64,000 nt of DNA from Bacteroidota bacterium (GCA_023423405.1 JAFAFR010000032.1:62001-126000); one strand, 5' to 3'. Positions 9,055-20,200 are shown, counted from the stretch's first letter. Numbers and translations: made by a program. The notes: a model not told the origin generated them from the letters alone.

Positions 9055-10721
9055 TTCCCATGCAAACAACAGCCAGATCCTTCCTCTTCTTTTTGTTCTT
9101 AACCATTGCCACCACCGGCATTGCGCAACAGATTGGATTTACCGGAACACATTTCCGCATTCCGCTAAAAGACAGCGCTGGCATTGCTCTAAGCAACTCC
9201 TGGAAAGCCACGGCCTGGAAAGGAGAACGTGTGTATGAACAAGTGATGGTAAAAGCTTCTGCGGCAAAAAAAACCGTTCGCATTGCGGTAACGGATCTTA
9301 GCAACGGTAAGGGACAAACGATACCAAAACAAAACATCCATACCGGCTTCATTGGTTATACCTGGACCGACGAGTTCCGGAACGGTTGTGGTTACAGGAA
9401 GTCGACCGATTTCGATTCCTCCCTCGTGGCAGATGTGATCCGGACCGATCTTCGCGAAGCCGGCCAGGAAGCGGGAGAAAACCTGGCGGCCTGGATCAGT
9501 GTACAGGTTCCTGAGAATGCAGCAGCCGGCGTCTACCAGGGAAGCATAACCGTAGATGACGGAAAACGCTCCAGGCTTTCCATCCGCATCCAGGTGTCGG
9601 AAAGGCGCCTGCCCCCGCCGGCCGCGTGGAGCTACGATCTCGATCTCTGGCAACATCCTGCAGCCATCGCCCGCGTGCATAAAACAGCCCTTTGGAGCGA
9701 TGCGCATTTTGCGGCCATGCGTCCGTATTATACCATGCTGGCCGCAGCCGGACAAAAAACCATCACCGCCTCCGTGGTGGACGAGCCCTGGGGGCACCAG
9801 ACCTACGACGACTACCCCAGCCTCATCCACTGGACCCTTAAGAAAGACGGTAGCTGGCGCTTTGACTATTCTTTATTTGACCGTTATGTACAGTTCGTCA
9901 TGGACTGCGGCATACAAGAGCGCATTCACTGTTACAGCATGGTGCCCTGGAAGATCGCCTTTCGTTATTACGACGAAGCGTTGCAACGTGATACGGTTTT
10001 CACCGGCGCCATCGGCACGCCCGCCTACAATGCTTTCTGGCAACCCATGCTGACCGATTTCACGCGACACCTTAAAGAAAAGAACTGGTTCAATCGCACC
10101 GCTATTGCCATGGATGAACGGCCTATGGATGCCTTGAAATCAGTGATCGCCCTGCTGCAATCCATCGACCCGAATTGGAAAATAGCACTTGCCGGCGCCT
10201 GGCATCCCGAGATCGAAAAAGACATCTATAATTATTGCATTGCATCCGAATCGCGTTTCCCCGACGAAGTGCTGAAACGCCGCGTGCAGCAGGGAAAACA
10301 AAGCACCTGGTATACCTGCTGTACAGAAAAATATCCCAACGGGTTCAGTTTCTCACCGCCCGACGAACACGTATGGCTGGGCTGGTACACGGCAGCCACC
10401 GGCATGAACGGATACCTGCGCTGGGCTTACAACAGTTGGCCTGCCGATCCGCTAAGGGACAGCCGCTTCACGGCCTGGCCGGCAGGCGATACCTACCAGG
10501 TTTATCCGGGGCCGCTTTCTTCCATCCGTTTTGAAAAAATGATCGAAGGCATACAGGACTATGAAAAGATCCGCGTGTTGCAGGCCGAATATGCAGGCGC
10601 CGGAGAGAACAGCAAACTGCAGGCGTTGCAGCAGGCGTTGAACAGCTTTGACATCAACAGGTTTAAGGAAGCGGGTGCCACGGAGCAGCTAAGGCCTTAT
10701 AAGGCCCTGCTCAATCCCTGA
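9051..10721 (+). CDS. Secreted DUF4091 glycoside-hydrolase-like protein
   Basis: The first codon overlaps the stop of the phosphodiesterase gene; an alternative ATG is three codons in. A signal peptide follows (RSFLFFLFLTIATTGIAQ). Residues about 25-200 are beta-rich (VPENAAAGVYQGSITV, typical of the N-terminal domain of this group). The rest resembles a TIM-barrel enzyme: WSYDLDLWQHP, SFVVDEPWG-like TASVVDEPWGHQTY, IAMDERPMD, WYTCCTEKYPNGFSFSPPDEHVWLGW, YLRWAYNSWPADPL. The final block with KMIEGIQDYEKIRVL matches DUF4091. Family members are associated with PULs but their specificities are mostly unassigned. Convergent with the GH9-like gene, 18 bases apart. Confidence 0.8.
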   Translation: MIPMQTTARSFLFFLFLTIATTGIAQQIGFTGTHFRIPLKDSAGIALSNSWKATAWKGERVYEQVMVKASAAKKTVRIAVTDLSNGKGQTIPKQNIHTGFIGYTWTDEFRNGCGYRKSTDFDSSLVADVIRTDLREAGQEAGENLAAWISVQVPENAAAGVYQGSITVDDGKRSRLSIRIQVSERRLPPPAAWSYDLDLWQHPAAIARVHKTALWSDAHFAAMRPYYTMLAAAGQKTITASVVDEPWGHQTYDDYPSLIHWTLKKDGSWRFDYSLFDRYVQFVMDCGIQERIHCYSMVPWKIAFRYYDEALQRDTVFTGAIGTPAYNAFWQPMLTDFTRHLKEKNWFNRTAIAMDERPMDALKSVIALLQSIDPNWKIALAGAWHPEIEKDIYNYCIASESRFPDEVLKRRVQQGKQSTWYTCCTEKYPNGFSFSPPDEHVWLGWYTAATGMNGYLRWAYNSWPADPLRDSRFTAWPAGDTYQVYPGPLSSIRFEKMIEGIQDYEKIRVLQAEYAGAGENSKLQALQQALNSFDINRFKEAGATEQLRPYKALLNP

Positions 10722-10739
10722 CCATTCCCGGAAAGGCAC

Positions 10740-13337
10740 TCAGGGTTGAATATCATTGCCGGAAGTGGCGTCCAATCCAACGAGGGCGCCGGCCGCATTT
10801 GCCAGAAAAATATAATCTGCACAACCACCCACCGTTACTTCATTTTCGCCCCAGAAAAATGGAAAATCCTCTTTATTCTCCGGGAAATCGGGTTTCAACA
10901 CCAGTATACCCGGCACTATGCCGCCGGCAATAAAACTGTAATCGGCCCGGTTGTTACCATAGGTTATTTTTTTTGATACGGTTCCCACGGAAGAAACAAA
11001 AGAAACATTGGAATAAGGATGGCAGCCGAATATAAAATTCAGTCCCCTGTACACGTATTCGCGATCGATAATATCGGGGTAAAATATATGGGCGTAATAA
11101 TTTGCAGCAGCAAAATTCACCACACCGCCGCTACCGCCCCAGCCGCCGGTGGCAATGGGAACCCCATACGGATTCGCCTTATCGTAGTCGTCACACAGGG
11201 CTTTGTATCTGACAACATACTCCCGCAGTTTGGCTTTGTAACCGGCATCCATATAAGGCACCGCCTGCAGGGCTGTTTTAATGACACCAGCACCAAAGCC
11301 GCCACCACCCATTCTTTCCAGTGATTTCCAGATGGCATCCGAAAAGGCGGCAGCATATTTCGGATCTTTCGTGCTGATGTACAACTGAAGCGCAGCCGAA
11401 ATTTTAAGCATACTTCCGAACAATCTGCCTAACCTGGATGTGTCGTTTTTACTCATCTGCTCATCTTCTTCCCAGAGTTTTTGCGCATACTGCAAACTCT
11501 GCTGGGAAAGGGTATCGTCGAATCCTTTCAGTGCGCGGCTGGAAGCTGCAAGCGCGGCAGCCGTATGATAGTCAAGAAAAGTAGTGCGTTCGGTGAAAGC
11601 CCATCGATCGTCGAGGGTGCCGCTGTACCTCCCCTCTTTTTCATAGGGTTTAAGTGCGGGATTGTACAGAAGATTGTCCGTTTCCGTAGCGGCGTCACCC
11701 AGGTGATGGTACTGGTGCAGGTTGGGCACAACAATACCGCGCACGGGATGTCCAATGTTCTTCACCTGCGCCACAACGTTCAGCGCACCGTGCTGGATCT
11801 GCTGCAGGATATCGATCTTTCCATCAGGGCGGTGGATATCAACATAACGGGTTGGATAGTCAACAAATGTTTGGTCGCGCTGGGGGCTGAATTTTTCCCA
11901 GGTATCCACCAGGCTCAGCAACGCGTTGCAATGCGATCCGGTTTGTATATCAAAATCGCCGGCATCGAACCAGCCGCCCCGGTCCAGCCCGGGAATATGC
12001 TCCAGCGGTTTGTATTTTGTTTGGGTAGAAGGCCCCATGCTGTAACCATCGAAAAAAGGAATATTCACAGGCGCCTGCAGGGCATCGTCCAGGAAGGGCG
12101 CGCCGTGCCAGACGCGATAGGCCTCGTTCACTTCCATATGATCCATTTGTACGGGGAACCACACATCCAGGGTAGGATGCCAGATCCCGTCGTACACACC
12201 GGCTGCAATGGTAAAAGGATTCGTCTCCTGGTCGCCATACCGGATGCAGTAAAGTCCAGGTTCCCTTATCGCACTGAAATCAAATTTCGCGTAATTATAA
12301 CGGGTATACCTACCCCAGTTGGCAACCGCTCCTTTCAAGCTTTCCGTCTGGCTCCCATCGGGCATGATCCGGAAAAGCGTAGCGGTTTTTAGCGGTGTAT
12401 CGTGTTTGTCAAGCTCAATTACCGCAACTTTCTGCTGTTGCGGAAGGTAGCCTGCCTGCGAAAATCCGATAACAGGTTTGCGTTTCCAGTTGGCAATGGC
12501 GTTGGGTTCCAGGTACCAGCTTATGACCTTCCCGGTTTTATGGGGAGGAATCAGGGACCGCACGATGAACCATCCGTTCTGCGCCAGGTTACGGCCATCG
12601 AACAGCAGCAGGTCTTCGTCAGCCGTTTCTGAAACGATTTTCAGCCTGCGCTCGGGGTCTTCCGGCGCCACCACCAATGTTTTGCCGGCAGCAATGGGGG
12701 AAGGCACAATAAACTCACGACGGCCGCGATCATCGAAGGTGGAGAACCCGCCGAATTGGGGCACTTTTTTACTTGCCTGTTCCATACGGGTATTGCTGGA
12801 AGGATAGAGCGGGAACAGTCCGGGTTTACCATCTGAGAAAAAAGTTTTTTCAAAATAGGCGGAGGGAAGCAATTCGAAATTAAGGCCAGCCTGTCCGGCG
12901 ATTTTATCGGGAACAGGCTTATCCAGGAAGACACTGATCTCCACACCACGGTCTTTCGCTGTTACCACCATCCTCGAATTGAAATCGAATTCCTCGTAGC
13001 GCATCACCACTTCAATACTATTGGTCTTCTTATCCACTTTCCGCGACAGCATTTTGGGGATCAGGTCCCACTGCTCAGGCGTGCTCTGCAAACGGACGGC
13101 ACCCCCGGTTCCGGTACGAACGCCGTGGTGGATCAGTTCAACAGCCGATGTTTTTTCGTCAAAAAACATCCCATTGTACTCATTGCTGAATACCATTATG
13201 TTTACACCGCGTTTTTCAAAATAGCCCGAATCACTGATCTGTAATTCCTGGCTGAAACCGGTTGCAGGCAAGCAAGCGGTCAGGCAAAGAAATGCCAGTT
13301 CCTTTTTCAGAAGCCGGATGGACAGCATCGTTCTCAT
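10740..13337 (-). CDS. GH9-like secreted glycoside hydrolase
   Basis: An 865-residue protein with signal peptide (FLCLTACLPATGFSQ); the start may also be the second Met, three codons in. Residues about 30-290 form a beta-rich N-terminal region without a recognised family. Residues about 300-390 resemble the Ig-like cellulase N-terminal domain (IGFSQAGYLPQQQKVAVIE). The C-terminal half shows GH9 landmarks: RGGWFDAGDFDIQTG (catalytic base aspartates), LNFIFGCHPYSNVSFVSSVG, and FFWGENEVTVGGCADYIFLA, where the Glu would be the general acid. GH9 enzymes act on beta-1,4-glucans, xyloglucan or glucosamine-type chains by inversion; the substrate here is open. It follows the FG-GAP gene by 71 bases and may share its transcript. 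Confidence 0.82.
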   Translation of the reverse strand: MRTMLSIRLLKKELAFLCLTACLPATGFSQELQISDSGYFEKRGVNIMVFSNEYNGMFFDEKTSAVELIHHGVRTGTGGAVRLQSTPEQWDLIPKMLSRKVDKKTNSIEVVMRYEEFDFNSRMVVTAKDRGVEISVFLDKPVPDKIAGQAGLNFELLPSAYFEKTFFSDGKPGLFPLYPSSNTRMEQASKKVPQFGGFSTFDDRGRREFIVPSPIAAGKTLVVAPEDPERRLKIVSETADEDLLLFDGRNLAQNGWFIVRSLIPPHKTGKVISWYLEPNAIANWKRKPVIGFSQAGYLPQQQKVAVIELDKHDTPLKTATLFRIMPDGSQTESLKGAVANWGRYTRYNYAKFDFSAIREPGLYCIRYGDQETNPFTIAAGVYDGIWHPTLDVWFPVQMDHMEVNEAYRVWHGAPFLDDALQAPVNIPFFDGYSMGPSTQTKYKPLEHIPGLDRGGWFDAGDFDIQTGSHCNALLSLVDTWEKFSPQRDQTFVDYPTRYVDIHRPDGKIDILQQIQHGALNVVAQVKNIGHPVRGIVVPNLHQYHHLGDAATETDNLLYNPALKPYEKEGRYSGTLDDRWAFTERTTFLDYHTAAALAASSRALKGFDDTLSQQSLQYAQKLWEEDEQMSKNDTSRLGRLFGSMLKISAALQLYISTKDPKYAAAFSDAIWKSLERMGGGGFGAGVIKTALQAVPYMDAGYKAKLREYVVRYKALCDDYDKANPYGVPIATGGWGGSGGVVNFAAANYYAHIFYPDIIDREYVYRGLNFIFGCHPYSNVSFVSSVGTVSKKITYGNNRADYSFIAGGIVPGILVLKPDFPENKEDFPFFWGENEVTVGGCADYIFLANAAGALVGLDATSGNDIQP

Positions 13338-13408
13338 AACATTTATTTATTCTTGAAACGAAGGGGCGCGCGGGACATAAAGTGAAAGCCCCGTGCCTCA
13401 ATTCATGG

Positions 13409-15667
13409 TTAATGATGGTTTAGATGTGAAGGGTGCGGCTTGGTTGCGGTGAAATCCAACCGCTTCAGCTCGTAGCGCACAAATTCATTTTTACCCTCTG
13501 TTATCTTAATATGGCTATCAATGGGCACCTGCTGAAACACCTGTGTTTTCCCGGTCACAGGCCAGGTGATTTCAATTGTTTCGATGGCGGTTGCGCCGCC
13601 TATACCTATGTGCTGGCGCAGCGGGTTGGAACCAAAACTTCCTCCGGCGTTGACATCCCTGTAAACCGAACGCAGGGTATCGGCCTCCCTGAAAGTCACT
13701 TTTATCCTCGCTCCTATTGCTGCCCTGTTCGATTCGGTTCCCTGCAGCCTAAGAGTGACCCAGTGGTTCTGATTTTGTCCCGGGTTCAGGTAGAGCGCAT
13801 TCTCATAGGCGTCTCCCGTATAAGCGCCACCCATTTTTATGTAGATGTCTTCGTTCCCGTCGTTGTCCAGGTCCGCAAAAGAAACACCATGCCCTTTTTG
13901 CAAATTGCCAACGCGGGCCGAGGTGGTGACATCCAAAAATCTTTCGCCGCGCATGTTTTTGAACAACTTGTTGGGAACAGCCGAGGTGAGTTGCGGGTTG
14001 CCGGTACCCAGGTAAAAATCGAGATACCCGTCGTTGTCGATATCGCCGAAATTTGATCCCATAGCAAAGGCGATCTTATTCAACCCGGTTTGGGCAGATA
14101 CTTCCTCAAAGGTTCCGTCGCGTTTGTTCCTGAACAAAAAAACCTTCCCGGAATTGTTGATCGGCGTTTGTGTTGCTTCCGCCGCGGCATAATAGGAAAG
14201 GGATTCCGTGAACTGGTAGCCGCAGGCAAGAATATCGAGCCAGCCATCGTTGTCATAATCCCAGAACCAGGCAGGAAAAGTGCCGGTCCGGTTATTGCCC
14301 AGTCCCGCCTGTTTGCTTACCTCTGTAAACTGTACGGTGCCGGATGCATCCGATTCATTCTTCAACAATATTTTGTTTCCGTTCAGGGTGGAAATGAAAA
14401 TATCCGGCAGGCCATCGTTGTTGTAGTCGCCCGAGCTAACGCCCTTTACAAATTGCGTAATGGCGCAGCCGGCTTTCGCCGCCATCTCTGTAAAACTGCC
14501 GTTCTTATTGTTGATGTACAATTCGCAGGGATGGTCTTCGCCGCCCGGCATCGTTTCATTCCCGATAAAAACATCCAGCCAGCCGTCGTTGTTGAAATCG
14601 GCCCAGGTGGCTGTTTGCGTGGGATGAAGCGAAAACAGGCCGCTTTCTTTTGTTACATCGGTAAATGTACCGTCGCCGTTGTTCCGGAGCAGGGAATTGG
14701 GCGCTTTCCCGAAAACGCCGGTCCAGCCGCCCCGTAAAACAAGTATGTCCTTGAAACCATCGTTGTTGTAATCCGTTTGCGTTATGTGTAATCCGCCGTT
14801 CAGGTATCCCAACCCGGAAGCGTCTGACAGGTCAGTAAAAGTTCCGTTTGCATTGTTCCTGTAGTAGTGCATCGGCTCTGAGGGTGACCAACTGCTGACC
14901 ACGATATCGGGGTAGTCGTCGTTGTTGAAATCATCCACAATGCTGCCACCCGCCATGCATTTAACATTCAACCCCAGGTTCGCGGCCACATCGCGGAAAG
15001 GTTGTACAAGATGCATGGAATCGTCGTTTATTATATTTAGAAGAAATTGCGGCGGCACCTGGTTCGGATATCCTCCGGTAGTCATGTAGGCGATGTTCAG
15101 CAACCACTTCGATTCCAGGTCGCCCGGATTGGTCGTCAATATGACCTTATATATTTCGATGGCCTTTTCTGAGCCCGTTTTATCCTGGTGCATGCCTTTG
15201 GCTGAAATAGGGAATATGCAGGATTCGGCGCCGTGCATGTGAATGCAATTCACCCTTTCGCCCAACCGCAAATAGGAAACCGCCAGGTTTCTCATAACAG
15301 CCTGCTTTTGATCAGGCTCACCCGGAGATATCCTATTCAGTAGTTCTTCAAAAATATCAATCGCCTTTTGCTCTTCGCCCAATTGCAATAGGGCATTGGC
15401 CTTCTTATTGAGTGTTTGCAGCACAAGCGCGTTGTCGGAACTGATCGCCAGCAGCGAGTCGCAGGATTTCACCATCGCTTCGGGAGAAAAAACATTCTTG
15501 GGATTATAATAATAGGCTTCGGACAATTTTAATGTGTCGATCATTTCCTGGTTGGGAAGCCGTTTTTGTTTGCAGGAAAACAATAAGAAAAACAGCACCC
15601 AAAACAGGCAACGGATGCAGGTATCCGCCGTAAAAGGATGGTGGTTGTTCCTGGCCCTTCTCAGCAT
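13409..15667 (-). CDS. TPR and FG-GAP/ASPIC (CRTAC1-type) lipoprotein
   Basis: The start chosen is the ATG at 15667; the frame also has a TTG two codons upstream. A lipobox LLFSC places the lipidated cysteine at about residue 32. Residues about 60-190 look like TPR helices (ANALLQLGEEQKAIDIFEELL). Then come about seven FG-GAP calcium-binding blades with D-x-N-x-D-G motifs, for example ADFNNDGWLDVFIG and GDYNNDGLPDIFIS, forming a likely beta-propeller. Residues about 650-740 match the ASPIC/UnbV domain (NAGGSFGSNPLRQHIGIG, IEITWPVTGKTQVF). Such proteins often sit beside susCD genes; no molecular role is established. A terminator at 15697-15723 separates it from susD. Confidence 0.88.
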   Translation of the reverse strand: MLRRARNNHHPFTADTCIRCLFWVLFFLLFSCKQKRLPNQEMIDTLKLSEAYYYNPKNVFSPEAMVKSCDSLLAISSDNALVLQTLNKKANALLQLGEEQKAIDIFEELLNRISPGEPDQKQAVMRNLAVSYLRLGERVNCIHMHGAESCIFPISAKGMHQDKTGSEKAIEIYKVILTTNPGDLESKWLLNIAYMTTGGYPNQVPPQFLLNIINDDSMHLVQPFRDVAANLGLNVKCMAGGSIVDDFNNDDYPDIVVSSWSPSEPMHYYRNNANGTFTDLSDASGLGYLNGGLHITQTDYNNDGFKDILVLRGGWTGVFGKAPNSLLRNNGDGTFTDVTKESGLFSLHPTQTATWADFNNDGWLDVFIGNETMPGGEDHPCELYINNKNGSFTEMAAKAGCAITQFVKGVSSGDYNNDGLPDIFISTLNGNKILLKNESDASGTVQFTEVSKQAGLGNNRTGTFPAWFWDYDNDGWLDILACGYQFTESLSYYAAAEATQTPINNSGKVFLFRNKRDGTFEEVSAQTGLNKIAFAMGSNFGDIDNDGYLDFYLGTGNPQLTSAVPNKLFKNMRGERFLDVTTSARVGNLQKGHGVSFADLDNDGNEDIYIKMGGAYTGDAYENALYLNPGQNQNHWVTLRLQGTESNRAAIGARIKVTFREADTLRSVYRDVNAGGSFGSNPLRQHIGIGGATAIETIEITWPVTGKTQVFQQVPIDSHIKITEGKNEFVRYELKRLDFTATKPHPSHLNHH

Positions 15668-15696
15668 ATACAATATTAAGCGTGTTGAATAGCAAA

Positions 15697-15723
15697 AATA
15701 GAGGCTACCTGGTAGCCTCTATT
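15697..15723 (-). terminator. Rho-independent terminator after susD
   Basis: A near-perfect 27-base palindrome with a single central base gives a strong stem (AATAGAGGCTA paired with its complement), followed on the minus strand by a run of T. It lies 20 bases past the susD stop and just upstream of the FG-GAP gene start, so it should end or attenuate the susCD transcript. Confidence 0.85.
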
Positions 15724-15742
15724 GTATTCGGATGAACTTTCC

Positions 15743-17260
15743 TTAATTAACCAGTGGGTTGGTGGATGTTTCGCTGGCCGGGATCGGGAAGAAATCAACC
15801 TGTCCGGGTTTGGGGTCAGGCCTGATGGAGGGATAATAACCCTTTTTTCTCCACCGCAGGATATCGATATTGCTCAGCTCTTCGCCTGCCAGCTCTACTA
15901 TTCTTTCATGCATCACCGCTGCTATGGCCTGCTCTTTTGAAGCAGCCGCAACCGGGGGCATATTCACACCGGGCCGGGCGCGCACTTCGTTGATGTATTG
16001 TGCCGCATTGGCCGCGCTGCCGGTTTCGGCCTCACATTCCGCCAGCATCAGCAGTACATCAGCATAACGTATCAGGCGCTTGTTGATTCCATCCGGATGG
16101 AAACCGTCGTCTGTCCAGTCCAGGATGGAAGACTTGCGGTATACCCTTTTCTTTGTCACACCGTTTCTGGTACTCGGGGCCACGTTCATGCCATCTTCGG
16201 TAAGCGCCACGCCGGGTTCTGTGCCCTCCATGGTCATAATCTTATCGCCGGATTCGTAAATGGTAAATTTATACCGCGGGTCATTTGCTTCAAACTCGTT
16301 CAGCACCAGGTCCGAAGGAATCACGTTGCCCCATACGATACCATATTCCTGGCTACGCATGGTGCTTACGTTGGCCGTCGCACCTTCTCCCGTATAACCC
16401 CAGTTAAAGTTATTGTCTCCTTTGTCAACAAATACCACTTCAAAAACCGATTCCGCGTTGAATTCATTACCCGTGGCCAGCATGGATGTTCCCAGTTTAA
16501 TATCACCATCAAAATTTTCCAGGAAAGGCACCAGAATGTATTTACCATACACTTTCATAAGTGCATCTTTTGCAGCGGCGTAGTCACCGTTCTGCATTTG
16601 CACCCTTCCCAGCAAAGCGTTCGCTGCGCCTTTTGTAGCCCTGCCCTGCTGCGGCTGTGTTTCAGGCAACTTGGAAGCGGCATCGGCCAGATCGCTGATG
16701 ATCAGGGCATAGATCTCGGCCGCAGGTGACTTAGCTCTAAAATCAGTAGCAGATGTGATCGGCTCTGTATAAAGTGGCACATCTCCCCACATGCTAACCA
16801 GTTCAAAATAGGCCCAGGCTCTCAGGAATTTTGCTTCTCCTACAGTGACATCCCTGAGGGCAACATCATCTGTAACATCGGGGCCTTTAAAAATAACCAG
16901 GTTGGCCCGGTTGATCATTTGATAAGCACCGTTCCATACACTGGTCATTACAGAATTGGAGGGCGAAGGAGAAGGCTGGTTCAATAGTTCAGCACGGGGC
17001 GCTTCCAACTGGGCGCCACCGGCCGCTGTTTCACAACCACGCATATCGTGGGTGAAGAACCATTCGCGTCCGGCAAGGTTGCCGGCACGCAAAGAAGAAT
17101 AGACCGCATTCACCCCGTTCTGCAACTCAACTGCTGTTTTGAAATAGCTTTCCGTGGTGGGGTTGTTCTGGTCCGTTACATCCAGTTTTTTATTACAGGC
17201 AACTATAGCCGCAATGCTCAACCCGGTTGCAGTAGCCAGTAATTTTATATTTCGCTTCAT
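15743..17260 (-). CDS. SusD/RagB-family outer-membrane glycan-binding lipoprotein (PUL 1)
   Basis: Surface lipoprotein that caps the partner SusC channel and binds the glycan. Signal peptide with lipobox SIAAIVAC (lipidated Cys22). SusD hallmarks are present: QNNPTTESYFKTAVELQNGVNAVYSSL, the helical TPR-like scaffold with EAKFLRAWAYFELVSMWGDVPLYTEP, and the C-terminal block RLIRYADVLLMLAECEAETG, YINEVRARPG and RIVELAGEELSNIDILRW. Length of 505 residues is typical. It starts 35 bases after the susC stop, so the two form one operon ended by the strong hairpin at 15697-15723. Confidence 0.97.
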   Translation of the reverse strand: MKRNIKLLATATGLSIAAIVACNKKLDVTDQNNPTTESYFKTAVELQNGVNAVYSSLRAGNLAGREWFFTHDMRGCETAAGGAQLEAPRAELLNQPSPSPSNSVMTSVWNGAYQMINRANLVIFKGPDVTDDVALRDVTVGEAKFLRAWAYFELVSMWGDVPLYTEPITSATDFRAKSPAAEIYALIISDLADAASKLPETQPQQGRATKGAANALLGRVQMQNGDYAAAKDALMKVYGKYILVPFLENFDGDIKLGTSMLATGNEFNAESVFEVVFVDKGDNNFNWGYTGEGATANVSTMRSQEYGIVWGNVIPSDLVLNEFEANDPRYKFTIYESGDKIMTMEGTEPGVALTEDGMNVAPSTRNGVTKKRVYRKSSILDWTDDGFHPDGINKRLIRYADVLLMLAECEAETGSAANAAQYINEVRARPGVNMPPVAAASKEQAIAAVMHERIVELAGEELSNIDILRWRKKGYYPSIRPDPKPGQVDFFPIPASETSTNPLVN

Positions 17261-17295
17261 ACTATTAAGTTTTATTCGATTCTTACTTTATTGAC

Positions 17296-20200
17296 TTAGA
17301 AACTTGCGCTGATTCCAAGCTGGAAACCCTTGGGTTGCGGATATACCGCGTAATCGATACCATTGGTTAGTGCAGAAGAACCAGGTGTTCTGTTGCCCAC
17401 TTCAGGATCCAGGCCGGTATATTTCGTAAACGTGAGGATATTCTGTGCTGAAATATACACAGTGAAGTTCCTTACAATTCCCTTTGTGAGCGACTGCAGG
17501 GACCTGTCCGCCACATTATAGCTCAGCATAATATTTTTCAGGCGCATGTAAGAACCATTTTCCAGGAAACGGTCAGAAGGACGCGCATTCTGGTTGGGAT
17601 CGGCAGAAATGGCGCGGGGAACATCCGTATTGGTATTGGAGGGTGTCCATGCATCCAGCACGGCAGTGCCTGCATTGAAGAAACGAACCATTCCTTCTGT
17701 AGCAGTCCTGGTAGCATTGTATATTTTATTTCCCTGCACACCCTGGAAGAATATAGTCAAACCGAATCCTTTGTAGTTAGCGCCCAGGTTCAGCGAGTAG
17801 GTGAATTTGGGAATGAAGCTGCCGAGGAAAACGCGGTCGTTGTTGTCGATCGTACCATTGCCATCCTGGTCTTTGAATTTGATATCACCGGGAGCGGTGG
17901 CGCTTGTCTGGAAGGCGTGTTTGGATACTTCATCCGCACTCTGGAAAATGCCCTCTGTCTCCCAGCCGAAGAAAGACTGAACAGGTTGGCCCACCGCCGT
18001 ATTGGTTACATTATAATTCTCGGTAAAATCTGCATCCAAACCGGCTTCAATATTCGCAACACCTTCCGCTAACCGGTAGATATTGTTTTTGATGATGCTG
18101 ATATTGGCAAGCGCGTTCCACCTGAATTCGCCTTCTCTCTTATTGTAGCCAGCCTGCAGTTCAAAACCGCTGTTTTTCATACCAGCCACGTTTTTAGCCA
18201 CTGTACTGGTGATATATCCCATACTGGGAGGAAGGGGAACTGCCAGGATCAGGTTATCTGTTTTACGCTGGTAGTATTCGGCAGAAAGGGTGATGGTATT
18301 GTGCAGCAATCCGAGGTCCAGTCCAATGTTCACCTGCTCGGTGGTTTCCCATTCCAGGTCCTTGTTACCCAGGCGCTGTATGGAAGAAGCGGGGCCACTG
18401 GTCAGGAGATTGCCGAAAGGATAGTAAGCGCTGTTGGAACTAACCGATACCTGCCAGGGAGAACTGCCTAATACTGCTCCGTTCAAACCGGTAACACCCC
18501 AACCAGCCCGGAGCTTCAACTCGGAAATGGTGGCAGAATTTTTCATAAAATCTTCCTGGTCGATGCGCCAGCCCACAGAGGCAGAGGGGAATGTTTGCCA
18601 TTTGTTACCGGGCGCCCAGTAAGAGCCTCCATCACGGCGAAGGGCTGCACTCAGCAGGTATTTGCCCCTGAAGTCGTAACCTACACGACCGATATAAGAT
18701 ATGATATTATAATCTGCAACCAGGGTTTGAACCGATACATTGCTGGCGTTGTTCAGCGTTTTCAATTCGTTGGAAAGCTGGTTGCCGCTTGCATTTTCGT
18801 TCTTTACCCGCTGGCCCTGGTACTCGTAAACGGCGATGGCATTGACATGATGATCGCCGAAGGTTTTATCAAAAGTGAGTTGCTCTGTATAGAGCTGAAC
18901 AGCGGAAATGCTTCGGTTATTGGTGATGAGTGCCTGAATAGCGCTGGAACCGGCAATGGTACCGCCGTCGTTGAATATGGGAGAAAAGCGGTAATCCAGT
19001 CCGTTCGCATAATCCATACCGAAAGTAGAACGGAATTTCAGCCAACTGGTAAAATTCACTTCTGCGTAAATGGTTCCGAGGATCTTCGCTGTTGTTCTGT
19101 TACCGGTGTTTTTCAGTTTTGCGTCCTCCACGGGGTTGGTGGGGTCACCGCCATCCAGCACGGAATTCACGCCCCTGTAACCACCATTGGTAGTGGGATC
19201 GTATACCGGCATATAAGGCATCATCCTGATAACGTTGATCAGGTTGGTCCTGGAGCCGGTTTCGTTGTTGTCATAATCCTGGTCGCCATAGGCAATGTAA
19301 AGGTTCTCGCCAAAACTGAATGCCTTGCTGATCTTATGATCTGAATTGATGCGGAAATTGTACCGGCGATAGGCCACTGTAGGCGCTGTACCCTGCTGAT
19401 CCAGGAAACTACCGGAGGCATAAAAGCGGGAAACATCGTTGCCGCCGCTTACCCCGATATGTGTCTGGGTCATGGAACCCTGTTTGAAATAGGCATCCTG
19501 CCAGTCGGTAACATTGTTGCCATAGGTGTTGGAGGCGCCTTCATAAATAGGTGTATTTACCCAGGCAGCATCGGCACGCCTTGGCACCAGGCTTCCCCGG
19601 TAAGCAAGGGCATACTCATCAAACTGCGACGGATTCAGCAGGTTGTATCTTTCCGTTACATTCTGGATACCATAATAAGAATCGAGATCAACCCGCAGTT
19701 TACCCGCCCGGTTTCCCTTTTTGGTGGTTATCATAATAACACCGTTGGTGGCCCTGGAGCCATAGATGGCGGCCGCAGACGCGTCTTTCAACACGTCTAC
19801 CGATTCTATATCACGGGTATCAATAGCCGACAAATCGCCCGTGGGAAATCCGTCCACCACATAGAGTGGGTTGGAAGCATAGGATATGGAACTGATACCC
19901 CTGATGGTTACGATCGGCTGGGTACCGGGACTACCATTGCTTACCACGTTCACGCCGGGTACGCGTCCCTGTAACGCTTGCTGTACGCTGATTACAGGAA
20001 TTTCATTAATGGTTTTGCTGTTCACCGTGGAGATGGCGCCCGTAACGGCGGTCCGTTTTTGTGTACCGTAACCCACTACGATAACGTCTTCCAGGTTTTG
20101 ATTGAGCGTCACCAGCGAAATAGCCAGGTCGCTCTCGTTGCCCATGACAACTTCTTTGTATTCAAAGCCCATAGAAGTCAGTACCAGGGTTGACCCCGGC

